DNA of 64,000 bases from an uncultured Arachnia sp. Its GTDB lineage: Bacteria; Actinomycetota; Actinomycetes; Propionibacteriales; Propionibacteriaceae. This document shows, one piece after another, positions 17,371 to 27,035 of the stretch (position 1 is its first letter; each line of letters begins with the position of its first letter). The stretch is from the NCBI GenBank assembly GCA_947493705.1, contig CANLSH010000006.1:1-64000 (forward strand), read 5' to 3'. The translations under genes were made by a program, and so were the position numbers. The notes beneath the pieces were generated by a model, which worked only from the letters and a program-made list of their open reading frames with translations, was not told where the DNA came from and did not search any database.

Positions 17371-17392
17371 CCTGATAAGCACCCTTATCAGG
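17371..17392. promoter_or_regulatory. Perfect 9-bp inverted repeat between divergent genes
   Basis: cctgataag (17371-17379), loop cacc, cttatcagg (17384-17392). It lies 60 bp before the RM operon start and 68 bp before the beta-repeat gene, so one bound repressor could control both. It could instead form an RNA hairpin in a leader. Confidence 0.5.
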
Positions 17393-17452
17393 GTGATGGC
17401 TGACGTCGCTAGGATGAGTGCCTTAACTTCGTCTCCAAGGAAGGGGACCGGC

Positions 17453-19324
17453 ATGCTGCTGTCGATGGGGGACATCGCGGTCCTGGCGCTCGTGCAGCGT
17501 CCAGTGGTCACGATGTGGCGGCGCCGGTATGTCACGGGGCCGGTTCCCTTCCCCATGCCCGTCCACACGGAACCACTCCGGTTCGATGCCAAGGACGTCA
17601 TTGGCTGGCTCGACGAGACCGGCCGCGGCAACAACCGCCATCCGGCGGCGCACTTGCCCGCATTGGAGTTGCGGGAACGAGCAGTGCCAGGAGCGAGCGG
17701 CGTTGCGGCAGTCAGCGCACTCCTGTCGCTGCGCCACCACTACGGCGACATGCTGCTCCCAGCCCTCGAGGAGCCGGGTGGTCCAGACCGTGTCCGGCGT
17801 ACCACCGGAGAGTCGCAGTTGGGCGAAGCTGTGCTGGCTGACCTGCCCAGGGGAGCTGAACTCACTGCACTGGCCGGAGCGGCGGAGGCTTTTCTCGACC
17901 ACCATTTCGGCGTCGGTGACGCCCATGACCGGTTGAGTGAGACGTGGTTCAGGCAGGCTTGGCCCGCGCTGGCGGCCACGAGCCTGTCCGGCGAGTTCGC
18001 ATCCTTGTTGGCCTTATCGGTGATCTCCCTCGCCGACACGTCCGCCACCCATGCTGTGCTGGATGCCTCGGGGAACGGACACAGTTGGCTGCCGCTCCTG
18101 CCACCGGAGTGGATGGGCGCCGTCGGGGTGGCAGGCAACGGCGTCCTGTCCAGACATACGCTGCGGACCTGCCTTCTGGCGGACCGAGATGCGGGTCCTG
18201 CCGGACCAAGTGACGAGTGGGACGTCGTCGTGGATCTGGCGCTGTCCGAAACGGAGCAGGAAGTTCTTGGGCGGCTCCACCCCACCAAGGGGGAGAAGCG
18301 CCTGGTTCTGGCGCCCGCCCGTTACCTGTGTGAGCCATTGCCGCGTGGCCTCCTTCGAGATGAGGCGCTGCGGGCTGGAGTAGTACGGGCGATCGTGAAG
18401 CTGCCCGCAGGGCTACGCCCAAGCAACCCTCGCGAGCAGCTCGCGCTCTGGCTGCTCGCCGAGTACGACGATCACCCCTTCGAGCAGCAGCGCACGTTCG
18501 TCGCGGACCTCTCTGCGCGTGAACTCGACACCGCACTCGCCTCTGACCTGGTGGCAGACCTACGGGCAGCAGCCCTCGACCCCACCACGCACGGTCACCG
18601 GAGCTGGCGCGTGCTGAGCGCCGTCCGGACGGCGCACCTGCTCGCCCGTCCGGGGTCGCTCGCAACGGCGCCGCCGACCTCACGGGCAGTCCGCGTCCTC
18701 CCCGGGGAAGCAGTCGTTGACCTGCGCACGCGTGCCGGGGAGCTCGGGATGGGCGATGTCGCCAAGATCCGGCCTTCGGACGTCACCGGTGGTGCGTCGG
18801 TGAACGTCGAACAGGCCGGTCGACGGAAGTGGCTGAAGGTGAAGTCGGGCATTCGCCTCGACGTGACCGTGCTCACGGCGGGGGAGCTGCCGGTGTGGAC
18901 ACATGTTGACGGACGGCTCTACCGTGGTCACGGCGTCGACAAACTGCAGGCCCTGGCACTGCAACAGGCCTGGCTCACCCAGCCCGGCGACGTCGTGTAC
19001 CGGGGCGGGGGTGAGGCAGAGATCGACCACACCGGCGGCGCCATCGTCGCCTACCCGGTCAAAGCCCTACGGCTGGCCCCGGACGCGCCGATGACGTCGC
19101 GGCAACTGCAGCGTGCCATTGCGACTGCACCCACTGGCTCCACCGAGCGGCAGTGGCAGTTCGCCCCTGTGGCTGAGGGCCAGCGCCGCGGCCTGTCTGA
19201 GTTCTCTGCAAGGATCAACAAGCGTCGCGCTGACCTTATGGCCGAACTCCAGAACCTGCAGGACCTCGAGGAATCACTCCTCGACGCCTGCGAGAACCAC
19301 CTGATCACCTTGGAGGTTGATTGA
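17453..19324 (+). CDS. Type I RM-associated protein, catalytically degenerate methylase-like
   Basis: 623 residues from ATG 17453 (ribosome site aaggaagggg). The N-terminus looks like a small HTH (MGDIAVLALVQRPVVTMWRRRY). The middle segment (GEKRLVLAPARYLCEPL to VVRAIVKLPAGLRPSNPREQLALWLL) parallels the part of HsdM/N6-methylases after motif IV. No DPCCGSGG or NPPF motif is present, so it cannot methylate. The C-terminus (LMAELQNLQDLEESLLDAC) is a coiled coil like that in HsdS. Its stop overlaps the hsdM start (TGATG). I infer an accessory or regulatory subunit; I do not recognise a named family. Confidence 0.6.
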   Translation: MLLSMGDIAVLALVQRPVVTMWRRRYVTGPVPFPMPVHTEPLRFDAKDVIGWLDETGRGNNRHPAAHLPALELRERAVPGASGVAAVSALLSLRHHYGDMLLPALEEPGGPDRVRRTTGESQLGEAVLADLPRGAELTALAGAAEAFLDHHFGVGDAHDRLSETWFRQAWPALAATSLSGEFASLLALSVISLADTSATHAVLDASGNGHSWLPLLPPEWMGAVGVAGNGVLSRHTLRTCLLADRDAGPAGPSDEWDVVVDLALSETEQEVLGRLHPTKGEKRLVLAPARYLCEPLPRGLLRDEALRAGVVRAIVKLPAGLRPSNPREQLALWLLAEYDDHPFEQQRTFVADLSARELDTALASDLVADLRAAALDPTTHGHRSWRVLSAVRTAHLLARPGSLATAPPTSRAVRVLPGEAVVDLRTRAGELGMGDVAKIRPSDVTGGASVNVEQAGRRKWLKVKSGIRLDVTVLTAGELPVWTHVDGRLYRGHGVDKLQALALQQAWLTQPGDVVYRGGGEAEIDHTGGAIVAYPVKALRLAPDAPMTSRQLQRAIATAPTGSTERQWQFAPVAEGQRRGLSEFSARINKRRADLMAELQNLQDLEESLLDACENHLITLEVD

Positions 19325-20946
19325 TGGCCAGAATCAAGGCCGCCCCGAGCGCTCCCAGCACCAGCAAAGAGCTCAAGGACATGTTGTGGAAGTCCGCGGA
19401 CAAGCTGCGCGGGTCCATGGACGCCAGCCAGTACAAGGACGTGGTGCTGGGGCTGGTGTTCCTCAAGTACGTCTCGGATGCCTTCGAGGAGCGCCGCGAG
19501 CAGATCCGACGCGAGCTCGTGGACGATGGGTGTGACGAGGCCACCGTCGCCGACACCCTCGAGGACCGCGACGAGTACACCGGGTCGCAGGTGTTCTGGG
19601 TGCCGGCTGAGGCCCGCTGGTCCTACCTGGCGGCCCAGGCCAAGGGGACGCCGGACCAGTCGACCGGGGAGCTCGTCGACGACGCCATGCGCCGGCTGAT
19701 GGAGGAGAACAAGTCGCTGGCTGGCACCCTCCCACAGGTGTTCAACCGCTCCAGCGTCGATATGCGCCGCCTTTCCGAGCTCATCGACCTGCTCAACGGA
19801 GCCCGCTTCACCGGCGATGGAGCCAGAAAGGCCCGCGACCTCCTCGGCGAGGTGTACGAGTACTTCCTGGAGAAGTTCGCGCGTGCTGAGGGCAAGCGCG
19901 GCGGTGAGTTCTACACCCCTGCTGGCGTGGTGCGGGTTCTCGTCGAGGTGCTGCGCCCGACGACCGGCCGCGTCTACGACCCGTGCTGCGGTTCCGGCGG
20001 CATGTTCGTGCAGGCCGAGAAGTTCCTTGAGGCCCACCACCGCTCGCCGGGCGATATCTCCGTCTACGGGCAGGAGCTCAACGAGCGCACCTGGCGGATG
20101 GCGCGGATGAACCTGGCTATCCACGGCATCCTTGGCAATCTCGGGCCCACGTGGGGTGACACCTTCGCCCGCGACCTTCATCCGGACCTCAAGGCCGACG
20201 TGGTCATGGCCAACCCGCCGTTCAACATCAAGGACTGGGGCCGCCGCGAGGACGACGCTCGCTGGGCCTACGGCGTCCCCCCGGCCGGGAATGCCAACTA
20301 CGCCTGGTTGCAGCACATCCTGAGCAAACTCACCCCCGACGGCCAGGCTGGCGTGGTGATGGCCAACGGCTCGATGTCGTCCAACAGCGGCGGCGAGGGC
20401 CAGATCCGCGCGGAGATGGTGGAAGCCGACGTGGTGAGCTGCATGGTGGCGCTGCCCACTCAGCTGTTCCGCTCCACCGGCATCCCCGTGTGCGTGTGGT
20501 TCCTCGCGAAGAACAAGGGGCCCGGTTCAACCGCTGGTCGAGTGGGCGGCGACGCACGAGCCGACGTGGCGGGACCGCTCGCGGACCGCCGCGGCGAAAC
20601 GCTGTTCATCGACGCTCGCAATCTCGGCCACATGGTTGACCGTGCGGAGCGGGCGCTGAGCGACGACGACATCGCCAGAATCGCGGGCGCCTTCGTCGCC
20701 TGGCGCGGCGTCGAAGGTGAGTACGAGGACGTGCTCGGGTTCTGCCGCTCCGTCCCGACCGCGGAGATCAAGGCTGCTGGGTACGCCCTCACCCCCGGCC
20801 GCTACGTCGGCGCCGCGGCGATGGAGGACGACGGCGAACCCCTCGACGAGAAGCTCGAGCGGCTCACGAAAGAACTGTTCGAGGCGATGGACGAGTCAGC
20901 TCGTCTGGACGCTATGGTTCGCGAGCAGCTGGGACGACTGTCGTGA
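19324..20946 (+). CDS. hsdM: Type I restriction-modification methyltransferase subunit HsdM
   Basis: 540 residues from the ATG at 19324 (a TTG precedes it). The N-terminal helical domain (LVFLKYVSDAFEERREQ) is followed by N6-adenine methylase motif I DPCCGSGGMF (from residue 219) and motif IV NPPF (from 297). With HsdS it methylates adenine in a bipartite target. The length is normal and no lesion was seen. It is coupled on both sides: TGATG with the accessory gene and GTGA with hsdS. Confidence 0.95.
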   Translation: MARIKAAPSAPSTSKELKDMLWKSADKLRGSMDASQYKDVVLGLVFLKYVSDAFEERREQIRRELVDDGCDEATVADTLEDRDEYTGSQVFWVPAEARWSYLAAQAKGTPDQSTGELVDDAMRRLMEENKSLAGTLPQVFNRSSVDMRRLSELIDLLNGARFTGDGARKARDLLGEVYEYFLEKFARAEGKRGGEFYTPAGVVRVLVEVLRPTTGRVYDPCCGSGGMFVQAEKFLEAHHRSPGDISVYGQELNERTWRMARMNLAIHGILGNLGPTWGDTFARDLHPDLKADVVMANPPFNIKDWGRREDDARWAYGVPPAGNANYAWLQHILSKLTPDGQAGVVMANGSMSSNSGGEGQIRAEMVEADVVSCMVALPTQLFRSTGIPVCVWFLAKNKGPGSTAGRVGGDARADVAGPLADRRGETLFIDARNLGHMVDRAERALSDDDIARIAGAFVAWRGVEGEYEDVLGFCRSVPTAEIKAAGYALTPGRYVGAAAMEDDGEPLDEKLERLTKELFEAMDESARLDAMVREQLGRLS

Positions 20947-22100
20947 GAACGACGCTGCGCCAGCTGGCGGCACGAGGTGTTCTCGAGTTCAGCGACGGGT
21001 ATCGGACTCGCAAGGACGAACTCGCCCAGAGCGGCTTCCGCATTGTCCGAGCCGGGGATCTTCATTCGGGGCGTGCGCACTTAGATGGGCCAGACTTTGT
21101 GAGTCCAACTATGTCGAAAGGAGTTGGGCGAAAGGCTGTGCAGCCTGGCGACGTTGCACTCACCACCAAGGGGTCGGTTGGGCGCGCTGCGCTCGTGAAC
21201 GATGTCCCCGAGCCCGCTGTGTACAGCCCCCAGATCTGCTATTTCCGGGTGCTTGATGACCGTGTTCTGAACGCTCAGTTCCTGCTCTGCTGGTTCCGGA
21301 GCGAGGAGTTCTGGTCGCAGGCCTCCTACCTGATGTCAGCCACTGACATGGCTCCTTACCTGAGCCTCAAGGATGTGGGGAACCTTGGTGTCAACCTTCC
21401 TGACCTCGCAACCCAAACCGCCATCGCCGACGTCCTGGGAGCACTGGACGACAAGATCGCCGCCAACGAGCGGCAGCTTGAGCGCAACCTCAGGCTCCGG
21501 GTGGCAATCTTTGAGTCGCTTTACAAGCCCCTATGTGTGCCCATGAGTGAGCTGGCGGGCTTCGTCAACGGCCGCAACTTCACCAAGGACGCCACGGGCA
21601 GCGGTCGGCCGGTGATTCGCATCGCGGAGTTGAACAACGGGGTGACCGCATCCACAGTGTGGAACGACGTCCAAGCCGGCGAGAACAGCATAGCCAGAGC
21701 TGGTGACATCCTGTTCGCATGGTCTGGCTCACTGACCGTGACCCGCTGGAGCGGAGTCGAGGGGCTTGTCAATCAGCACATCTTCAAGGTGCTGCCGAAC
21801 GGGCTACCTGACTGGCTTGTGTTTCATCTGCTCCTGTTGAAGCTCGCGGACTATAAGTCCATCGCCGCTGACAAGGCCACCACGATGGGCCACATCCAGA
21901 GGGGTCACCTCGATCAGCCTGTAGCGCTGCCGACCGAGACCGAGATCGCCCGGGTCAATGGGTTGATGACTGCACTCTGGTCTGCGGAGCTCAGCCTTCG
22001 GATCGAGAACGCTCGCCTCGCTGCGACCCGTGACGCCCTCCTCCCCGAGCTTATGACCGGGCGGCTCACTGTCAGCATTGCCGTGGCGGCAGCGCGATGA
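20943..22100 (+). CDS. hsdS: Type I restriction-modification specificity subunit HsdS
   Basis: 385 residues from a GTG overlapping the hsdM stop. Two target-recognition domains are seen: the first ends at LPDLATQTAIADVLGALDDKI, and the second runs from about residue 198 to LPTETEIARVNGLMTALWSAE. Each is followed by a helical spacer (DDKIAANERQLERNLRLR and its C-terminal equivalent). It should set the DNA target for both methylation and cleavage. The stop overlaps the darT start (ATGA, 22097-22100). Confidence 0.92.
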   Translation: MRTTLRQLAARGVLEFSDGYRTRKDELAQSGFRIVRAGDLHSGRAHLDGPDFVSPTMSKGVGRKAVQPGDVALTTKGSVGRAALVNDVPEPAVYSPQICYFRVLDDRVLNAQFLLCWFRSEEFWSQASYLMSATDMAPYLSLKDVGNLGVNLPDLATQTAIADVLGALDDKIAANERQLERNLRLRVAIFESLYKPLCVPMSELAGFVNGRNFTKDATGSGRPVIRIAELNNGVTASTVWNDVQAGENSIARAGDILFAWSGSLTVTRWSGVEGLVNQHIFKVLPNGLPDWLVFHLLLLKLADYKSIAADKATTMGHIQRGHLDQPVALPTETEIARVNGLMTALWSAELSLRIENARLAATRDALLPELMTGRLTVSIAVAAAR

Positions 22101-22735
22101 GCACACCAGGTCTCAGGGGAGGGGCGGCGACCCCGGTGTTTCACTTCACCCACATCGAGAACTTGGCAACGATTGTTCGGGACGGGCTGCGGTGCGACTC
22201 GGCGATCCAGGCAACCGGTCTCCTCTTGCAGGAAGTCGGCAACCGCGATATCAAATCGATGCGACGTGACCGGGAAGTGCCGGTCTCTCCAGGTGGCGTT
22301 GTCGCTGACTATGTGCCGTTCTACTTCGCGACGCGTAGCCCGATGATGCATGCGATCCACATGGGCAACGTTCCCTCATACCTGAATGGCTGTGATGACA
22401 TCGTCTACTTGTGTTCGACTGTGGGTCGGCTACGGGCCATGGGCTCAACCTTGTTGCTCACAGATCGCAATGCAGCGTTGGCCCACGCTTCCTTCGCGTT
22501 CGACGCCGAAGATCTGGATATCGACTGGCCGCTCATGGGCGAGCGCTACTGGAATAATACGCCGGAGTACCCCGACCGCCGCGAGAAGCGCATGGCTGAG
22601 TGTCTCGCGCATGAGTTCGTGGCATCCCAGGCCATCGAGGCCGTCGCGGTCAAGTCACGTACAGTCGCCGACAAGGTGACTAGACTTGTGGGAACATCTT
22701 GGCCCGTGACTGTCAGTCCGGGCTGGTATTTCTAG
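22097..22735 (+). CDS. darT: DarT-family ssDNA ADP-ribosyltransferase toxin
   Basis: 212 residues of the DUF4433/DarT family, which attaches ADP-ribose to thymine (or guanine in DarT2) in single-stranded DNA and blocks replication, including that of phages. Visible are the NAD-binding start FHFTHIENLATIVRDGL, the middle YVPFYFATRSPMM and the catalytic glutamate E168 in KRMAECLAHEFV. It overlaps hsdS by 4 bases and is followed by its antitoxin after 3 bases, so it is transcribed with the RM genes. Confidence 0.9.
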   Translation: MSTPGLRGGAATPVFHFTHIENLATIVRDGLRCDSAIQATGLLLQEVGNRDIKSMRRDREVPVSPGGVVADYVPFYFATRSPMMHAIHMGNVPSYLNGCDDIVYLCSTVGRLRAMGSTLLLTDRNAALAHASFAFDAEDLDIDWPLMGERYWNNTPEYPDRREKRMAECLAHEFVASQAIEAVAVKSRTVADKVTRLVGTSWPVTVSPGWYF

Positions 22736-22738
22736 GGC

Positions 22739-23887
22739 ATGGAGACAGCGGTGATTGTGCGTGGCGAGGGGAACCTCCTGGAAGCGCAGGTCGACGCGTT
22801 GGTCAACACCGTCAACACCGTCGGTGTGATGGGCAAGGGCATCGCCCTGCAGTTCAAGCGCGCCTATCCGGACATGTTCGAGAACTACGCGCGGGCGGCC
22901 AAGGCCGGGGAGCTCGCGGTAGGCAAGATGCACGTGTGGGAAACCGGAGCGGCCCACGGTCCGCGTTACGTCATCAACTTCCCCACCAAGCAGCACTGGA
23001 AAGGGCGCTCGAAGCTGGAGTACATCGAGGCAGGCTTGCGGGATCTTCAGCGCGTGGTGCGGGAGTTCGAGATCGATTCCCTGGCGCTTCCTCCACTCGG
23101 ATGTGGGAATGGGGGTCTGAGCTGGAAGACTGTTCGCTCCCTGATCGAGGAGGCCTTCGCCGATAGCCCGGCGGCCGTGACGTTGTTCGAGCCCTCCGGT
23201 GCTCCGGAGGCGGCCCGGATGCCAGACCGTCGTGCGAGATCCAGGATGACGCCCGGCCGCGCGGTGCTCCTCCGCAGCATGAAGCGTTACCTGGATTCGG
23301 CGCTGGAGGACCCATCCCACCTGGAGTTGCAGAAGCTGTTGTACTTCCTCCAGGAGGAGGGCGAGCCGCTGAAGCTGCGGTTCGCGAAGGGGCGATACGG
23401 TCCGTACGCCGACAATCTGCGCCACGTGCTCGTCGAGCTTGAGGGCCACTACGTCGATGGCTATGGGGATGGCACAGACGCCGTTACCGAGTTTCGACCC
23501 ATCCGGCTCCGGTCTGATGCCGACGCTCCGGAACCCACTCCCGAATCTGCGGAGCGACTCGACCGAACAATGAACCTTTGCTCGGGTTTCGCGACGCCCT
23601 TCGGCATGGAACTGCTGGCCAGCACCCACTGGATTGCCACTCGCGAAGGAGCTCGGGGCCTAGAGGATTGCACAACGGCCTTGTGGCGCTGGAACCCGCG
23701 GAAGCAGGAACTGTTCACCGCCCACCACATCGAGACGGCATGGACTGCATTGCAGAACCGGGGATGGCTGGATCAGCCTTCCAGCAAGGGGCAGGGCTCC
23801 GGGTGGGAGCCATCCGGAAGCGGCGAGTTGCCCGAAAATCATCGCGTGGACCCGGATAACACCCCTTCTCGACACCTGCATCTATAA
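22739..23887 (+). CDS. darG: DarG-family antitoxin (macrodomain plus C-terminal domain)
   Basis: 382 residues. Residues 1-150 are a macrodomain (VDALVNTVNTVGVMGKGIALQFK, then ALPPLGCGNGGLSW) that removes ADP-ribose from DNA. The rest is the DarG C-terminal domain (LELQKLLYFLQEEGEPLKLRFAKGRYGPYADNLRHVL split by the usual loop), which binds DarT directly. Both activities are intact in sequence. It is encoded 3 bp after darT and 30 bp before hsdR. Confidence 0.9.
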   Translation: METAVIVRGEGNLLEAQVDALVNTVNTVGVMGKGIALQFKRAYPDMFENYARAAKAGELAVGKMHVWETGAAHGPRYVINFPTKQHWKGRSKLEYIEAGLRDLQRVVREFEIDSLALPPLGCGNGGLSWKTVRSLIEEAFADSPAAVTLFEPSGAPEAARMPDRRARSRMTPGRAVLLRSMKRYLDSALEDPSHLELQKLLYFLQEEGEPLKLRFAKGRYGPYADNLRHVLVELEGHYVDGYGDGTDAVTEFRPIRLRSDADAPEPTPESAERLDRTMNLCSGFATPFGMELLASTHWIATREGARGLEDCTTALWRWNPRKQELFTAHHIETAWTALQNRGWLDQPSSKGQGSGWEPSGSGELPENHRVDPDNTPSRHLHL

Positions 23888-23917
23888 GGCATCGGATGGA
23901 CGGGCAGACTAGGCCCC

Positions 23918-26900
23918 ATGCTCGAAGACGATTTGGAAGTTCTCGCTGAGGAGCACCTCGCCGATCTGGGTTGGCGGCCGGTGCCAGGCCCTGACCTCAA
24001 TCCGCGCCGCTCCTCCGCTGCCGACCCAGTGTTGGCTGCCGATTTTCGTGATGCCCTGGCTCGGTTGAATCCTCAGATCCCAGCGGCGCAGCTTGCCCAA
24101 GCAGCTGCAGACATCCTCACCCCTGCCTCCCAGGACGCGGCCGCCGAGAACCTACGGATGCACGAGTTGATGGTCCACGGTTACCGCGGGGTCACCTGGA
24201 CCGAGGCTGACGGCACCGAGCACACCCCCACCGTGCGAATCATCGACCCTGAGCCCGTGAACAACGACTGGATGGCGGCGCGCCAAGTGGCAGTCCGTGA
24301 CAGGGATCATCATCGTCGCTTCGACATCGTGCTCTACTGCAACGGACTACCCGTGGCCATCATCGAACTGAAGAATGCGGGTGACGAGCGCGCCACCGTC
24401 ACAGCAGCACATGCTCAGGTCCAGACCTACGTGCGTGAGTTTCCCATGGCGTTTCGTGCATGCGTCCTCACCATGGTGAGCGACGGCGTCGTCGCGCGCT
24501 ACGGCAACCCTTTTACACCGCTGAACCACTATGCGGCGTGGAACGTCGACGACGACGGCTACGTCCTGCCCGCCGACCACCCGGCGCTGGACAGCCTGTT
24601 CGACGGCGTCGCCAATCCGGAGCGCTTCCTCCAGATCATGCGCAACTTCACATCGTTTGCGGTGGGGGAGGACGGCATCATCAAACGCACCGCCAAGCCG
24701 CATCAGTACTTTGCGGTCACCAAGGCTGTCGCCAGCACCATCCAGGCGGTGGAGTCCGATGGCAAGGCGGGTGTCGTGTGGCACACCCAGGGATCCGGGA
24801 AGTCGCTGGAGATGGAGTTCTATTCCAACATGCTGACGCGGCATCCGAGGATGCTGAACCCCACCATCGTCGTGGTCACGGATCGAACCGAACTGGACGG
24901 TCAGCTCTTTGACGCCTTCGCCGCATCGACGCTATTCCCGGAGAAGCCAGAGCAAATCCACACCCGGGAAGCGCTGCGCAGGGGACTTTCCGAACGCAAC
25001 ACCGGTGGCATCCTGTTCACAACGCTGCAGAAGTTCGGCCGGAGCGAGGCGGAACGCGCCTCCGGAGCCGAGCATCCGCTCCTCTCGGACCGTCGGAACA
25101 TCGTGGTGATCGTCGACGAAGCGCACCGCAGTCACTACGACGATCTTGACGGCTACGCGCGTCACCTCTCCGATGCGCTGCCCAACGCCACGCTCATCGC
25201 CTTCACCGGCACTCCGGTGAGCTTCACCGACCGCAACACCCGCGAAGTCTTCGGCGACTACATCGACATCTATGACCTCACGCGCGCCGTCGCGGACGGT
25301 GCCACCGTACCGGTCTACTACGAACCACGCTTGGTGACCGTCGGCCTTGATCGCGGCATCACCGCAGAGGTTCTCGACGACGCCGCGGACGAACTCACCA
25401 AGGACCTCGACGAAACCGAGCGTGACCAGATCGAGCGCTCCGTTGCAGTGATCAACTCGGTCTACGGTGCGCCCGAGAGGATTAGTACCCTTGCCGCGGA
25501 TATCGTCGAGCACTGGGAGAAGCGACGCTCGCGGATGCGGCCGGACATCGAGGGGCCGGGCAAGGGCCTGATTGTGGGCGCCACCCGCAGGATCTGCGCT
25601 GACCTCTACGAAGCCATCGTCGAACTCCGCCCGGAATGGCACTCCCAAGCCATCGACGAGGGCGTCATCAAGGTGGTCTACTCCGGGAGCGCGTCCGACC
25701 AGCCACCCATCAGTGACCACGTACGTCGGGAGTCGGAGAACAAGGTGATCAAGCGCCGCCTGGCCGACGAGGACGACGCACTGGAGCTGGTCATTGTCAA
25801 GGACATGATGCTGACGGGCTACGACTCACCCCCGATGCACACCCTCTACCTCGACAGGCCCCTGAAAGGTGCCTTGTTGATGCAGACGCTTGCCAGGGTG
25901 AACCGCACGTTCCGCGGGAAGTCCGCGGGCATGCTCGTGGCCTACGCGCCACTGACCGACAACCTCGCCCGAGCGCTGGCCGAGTACACCCTCACCGACC
26001 AGCGCGAGCGGCCCATGGGCCGGGACGTGGGGGAAGCCATCGAACTGGCGCGCGCTCTGGTTGGTCAAGTCCGTGACCTGCTGGAACCCGTCAAATGGCG
26101 CAGGAAGCTCGGCACACCCAGAGGCTGGATGGATGCCGCCCGAATGGTGACGGCCTGGTTGCGCGATCCGAGAAACCCCGACAACCGGGTGGAACAGGGG
26201 CAGGCCACTCTTACGGATCGGTACCGGCACCTGACCACCCAACTGGGCCGAGCCTGGGCTCTGTCTGCCGGTGCCGACAACCTCACCGATATCGCTGACG
26301 AGGTGCGTTTCTACGTCGAAGTCCGCGCCTGGGTGGCCAAGCTCGACGCGGCCGAACGGGAAGCGAACGGCCGTCCCGTTCCAGAGGAGGTGGCACGGGC
26401 GCTGCTCGCCGTCGTCGAGGACGCCACGGACTCCCGGGAGGTGATCGATATCTACGAGATGGCTCAAATCACCCGGCCGGACTTCAGTAACCTGACGCCG
26501 GCCCTCCTTGAAGAGGCGCAGGCCTCCACCGATCCGCAGTTGGCCATCGAAGCGCTTCGTTCGGCGTTGCTGCTCGAAGCCATCCGTGTCACGGGGCGGA
26601 ACCTCGTGCGACAGCAGGCGTTCAGTGACCGGGTTACCCAGCTGCTGAACAAGTACACCAACGGACAGCTCACCTCCGCAGAGGTGCTGTTCGAGCTGTA
26701 CCAGACGGCCCAAGAAGTGGCAGCTGAAGCCAAGCGCGGCGAACAGTTCGACCCCCCGTTGGCGCTGGACGAGCTTGCCGTCTACGACGCCGTCGCGAGC
26801 AACGAGTCGGCCTTGGAGATGCTCACACAGCCGGTCCTCGGCGACATCGCTCGCGAGCTGGTCGCATTGCTGCGCCGTGACGCCAAGACGGATTGGACGG

Positions 26901-27034
26901 TGCGCGACGACGTCCGTGCCGCCATCCGGGCCAAGATCAAACGCCTCCTGAGGAAGTACAAGTACCCGCCGGACCAGTCAGAGAGCGCGGTGAAGCTGGT
27001 GATCCAGCAGATGGAGGCCCTCACCCAGCAGTAG
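23918..27034 (+). CDS. hsdR: Type I restriction endonuclease/translocase subunit HsdR
   Basis: 1038 residues, full length for the family. The nuclease domain has D about residue 140 and E150-L-K152 (AIIELKNAG). Helicase motif I GSGKS (292-296) and motif II DEAH (400-403) follow, then the SAT-like FTGTP and later RecA2 motifs (LARVNRTFRGKSAGML). The C-terminal helical region is present. It cuts unmethylated DNA after translocation, with HsdM and HsdS. It is separated from its partners by darTG but in the same direction. An integrase relic follows within about 15 bp. Confidence 0.95.
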   Translation: MLEDDLEVLAEEHLADLGWRPVPGPDLNPRRSSAADPVLAADFRDALARLNPQIPAAQLAQAAADILTPASQDAAAENLRMHELMVHGYRGVTWTEADGTEHTPTVRIIDPEPVNNDWMAARQVAVRDRDHHRRFDIVLYCNGLPVAIIELKNAGDERATVTAAHAQVQTYVREFPMAFRACVLTMVSDGVVARYGNPFTPLNHYAAWNVDDDGYVLPADHPALDSLFDGVANPERFLQIMRNFTSFAVGEDGIIKRTAKPHQYFAVTKAVASTIQAVESDGKAGVVWHTQGSGKSLEMEFYSNMLTRHPRMLNPTIVVVTDRTELDGQLFDAFAASTLFPEKPEQIHTREALRRGLSERNTGGILFTTLQKFGRSEAERASGAEHPLLSDRRNIVVIVDEAHRSHYDDLDGYARHLSDALPNATLIAFTGTPVSFTDRNTREVFGDYIDIYDLTRAVADGATVPVYYEPRLVTVGLDRGITAEVLDDAADELTKDLDETERDQIERSVAVINSVYGAPERISTLAADIVEHWEKRRSRMRPDIEGPGKGLIVGATRRICADLYEAIVELRPEWHSQAIDEGVIKVVYSGSASDQPPISDHVRRESENKVIKRRLADEDDALELVIVKDMMLTGYDSPPMHTLYLDRPLKGALLMQTLARVNRTFRGKSAGMLVAYAPLTDNLARALAEYTLTDQRERPMGRDVGEAIELARALVGQVRDLLEPVKWRRKLGTPRGWMDAARMVTAWLRDPRNPDNRVEQGQATLTDRYRHLTTQLGRAWALSAGADNLTDIADEVRFYVEVRAWVAKLDAAEREANGRPVPEEVARALLAVVEDATDSREVIDIYEMAQITRPDFSNLTPALLEEAQASTDPQLAIEALRSALLLEAIRVTGRNLVRQQAFSDRVTQLLNKYTNGQLTSAEVLFELYQTAQEVAAEAKRGEQFDPPLALDELAVYDAVASNESALEMLTQPVLGDIARELVALLRRDAKTDWTVRDDVRAAIRAKIKRLLRKYKYPPDQSESAVKLVIQQMEALTQQ

Positions 27035-27035
27035 G

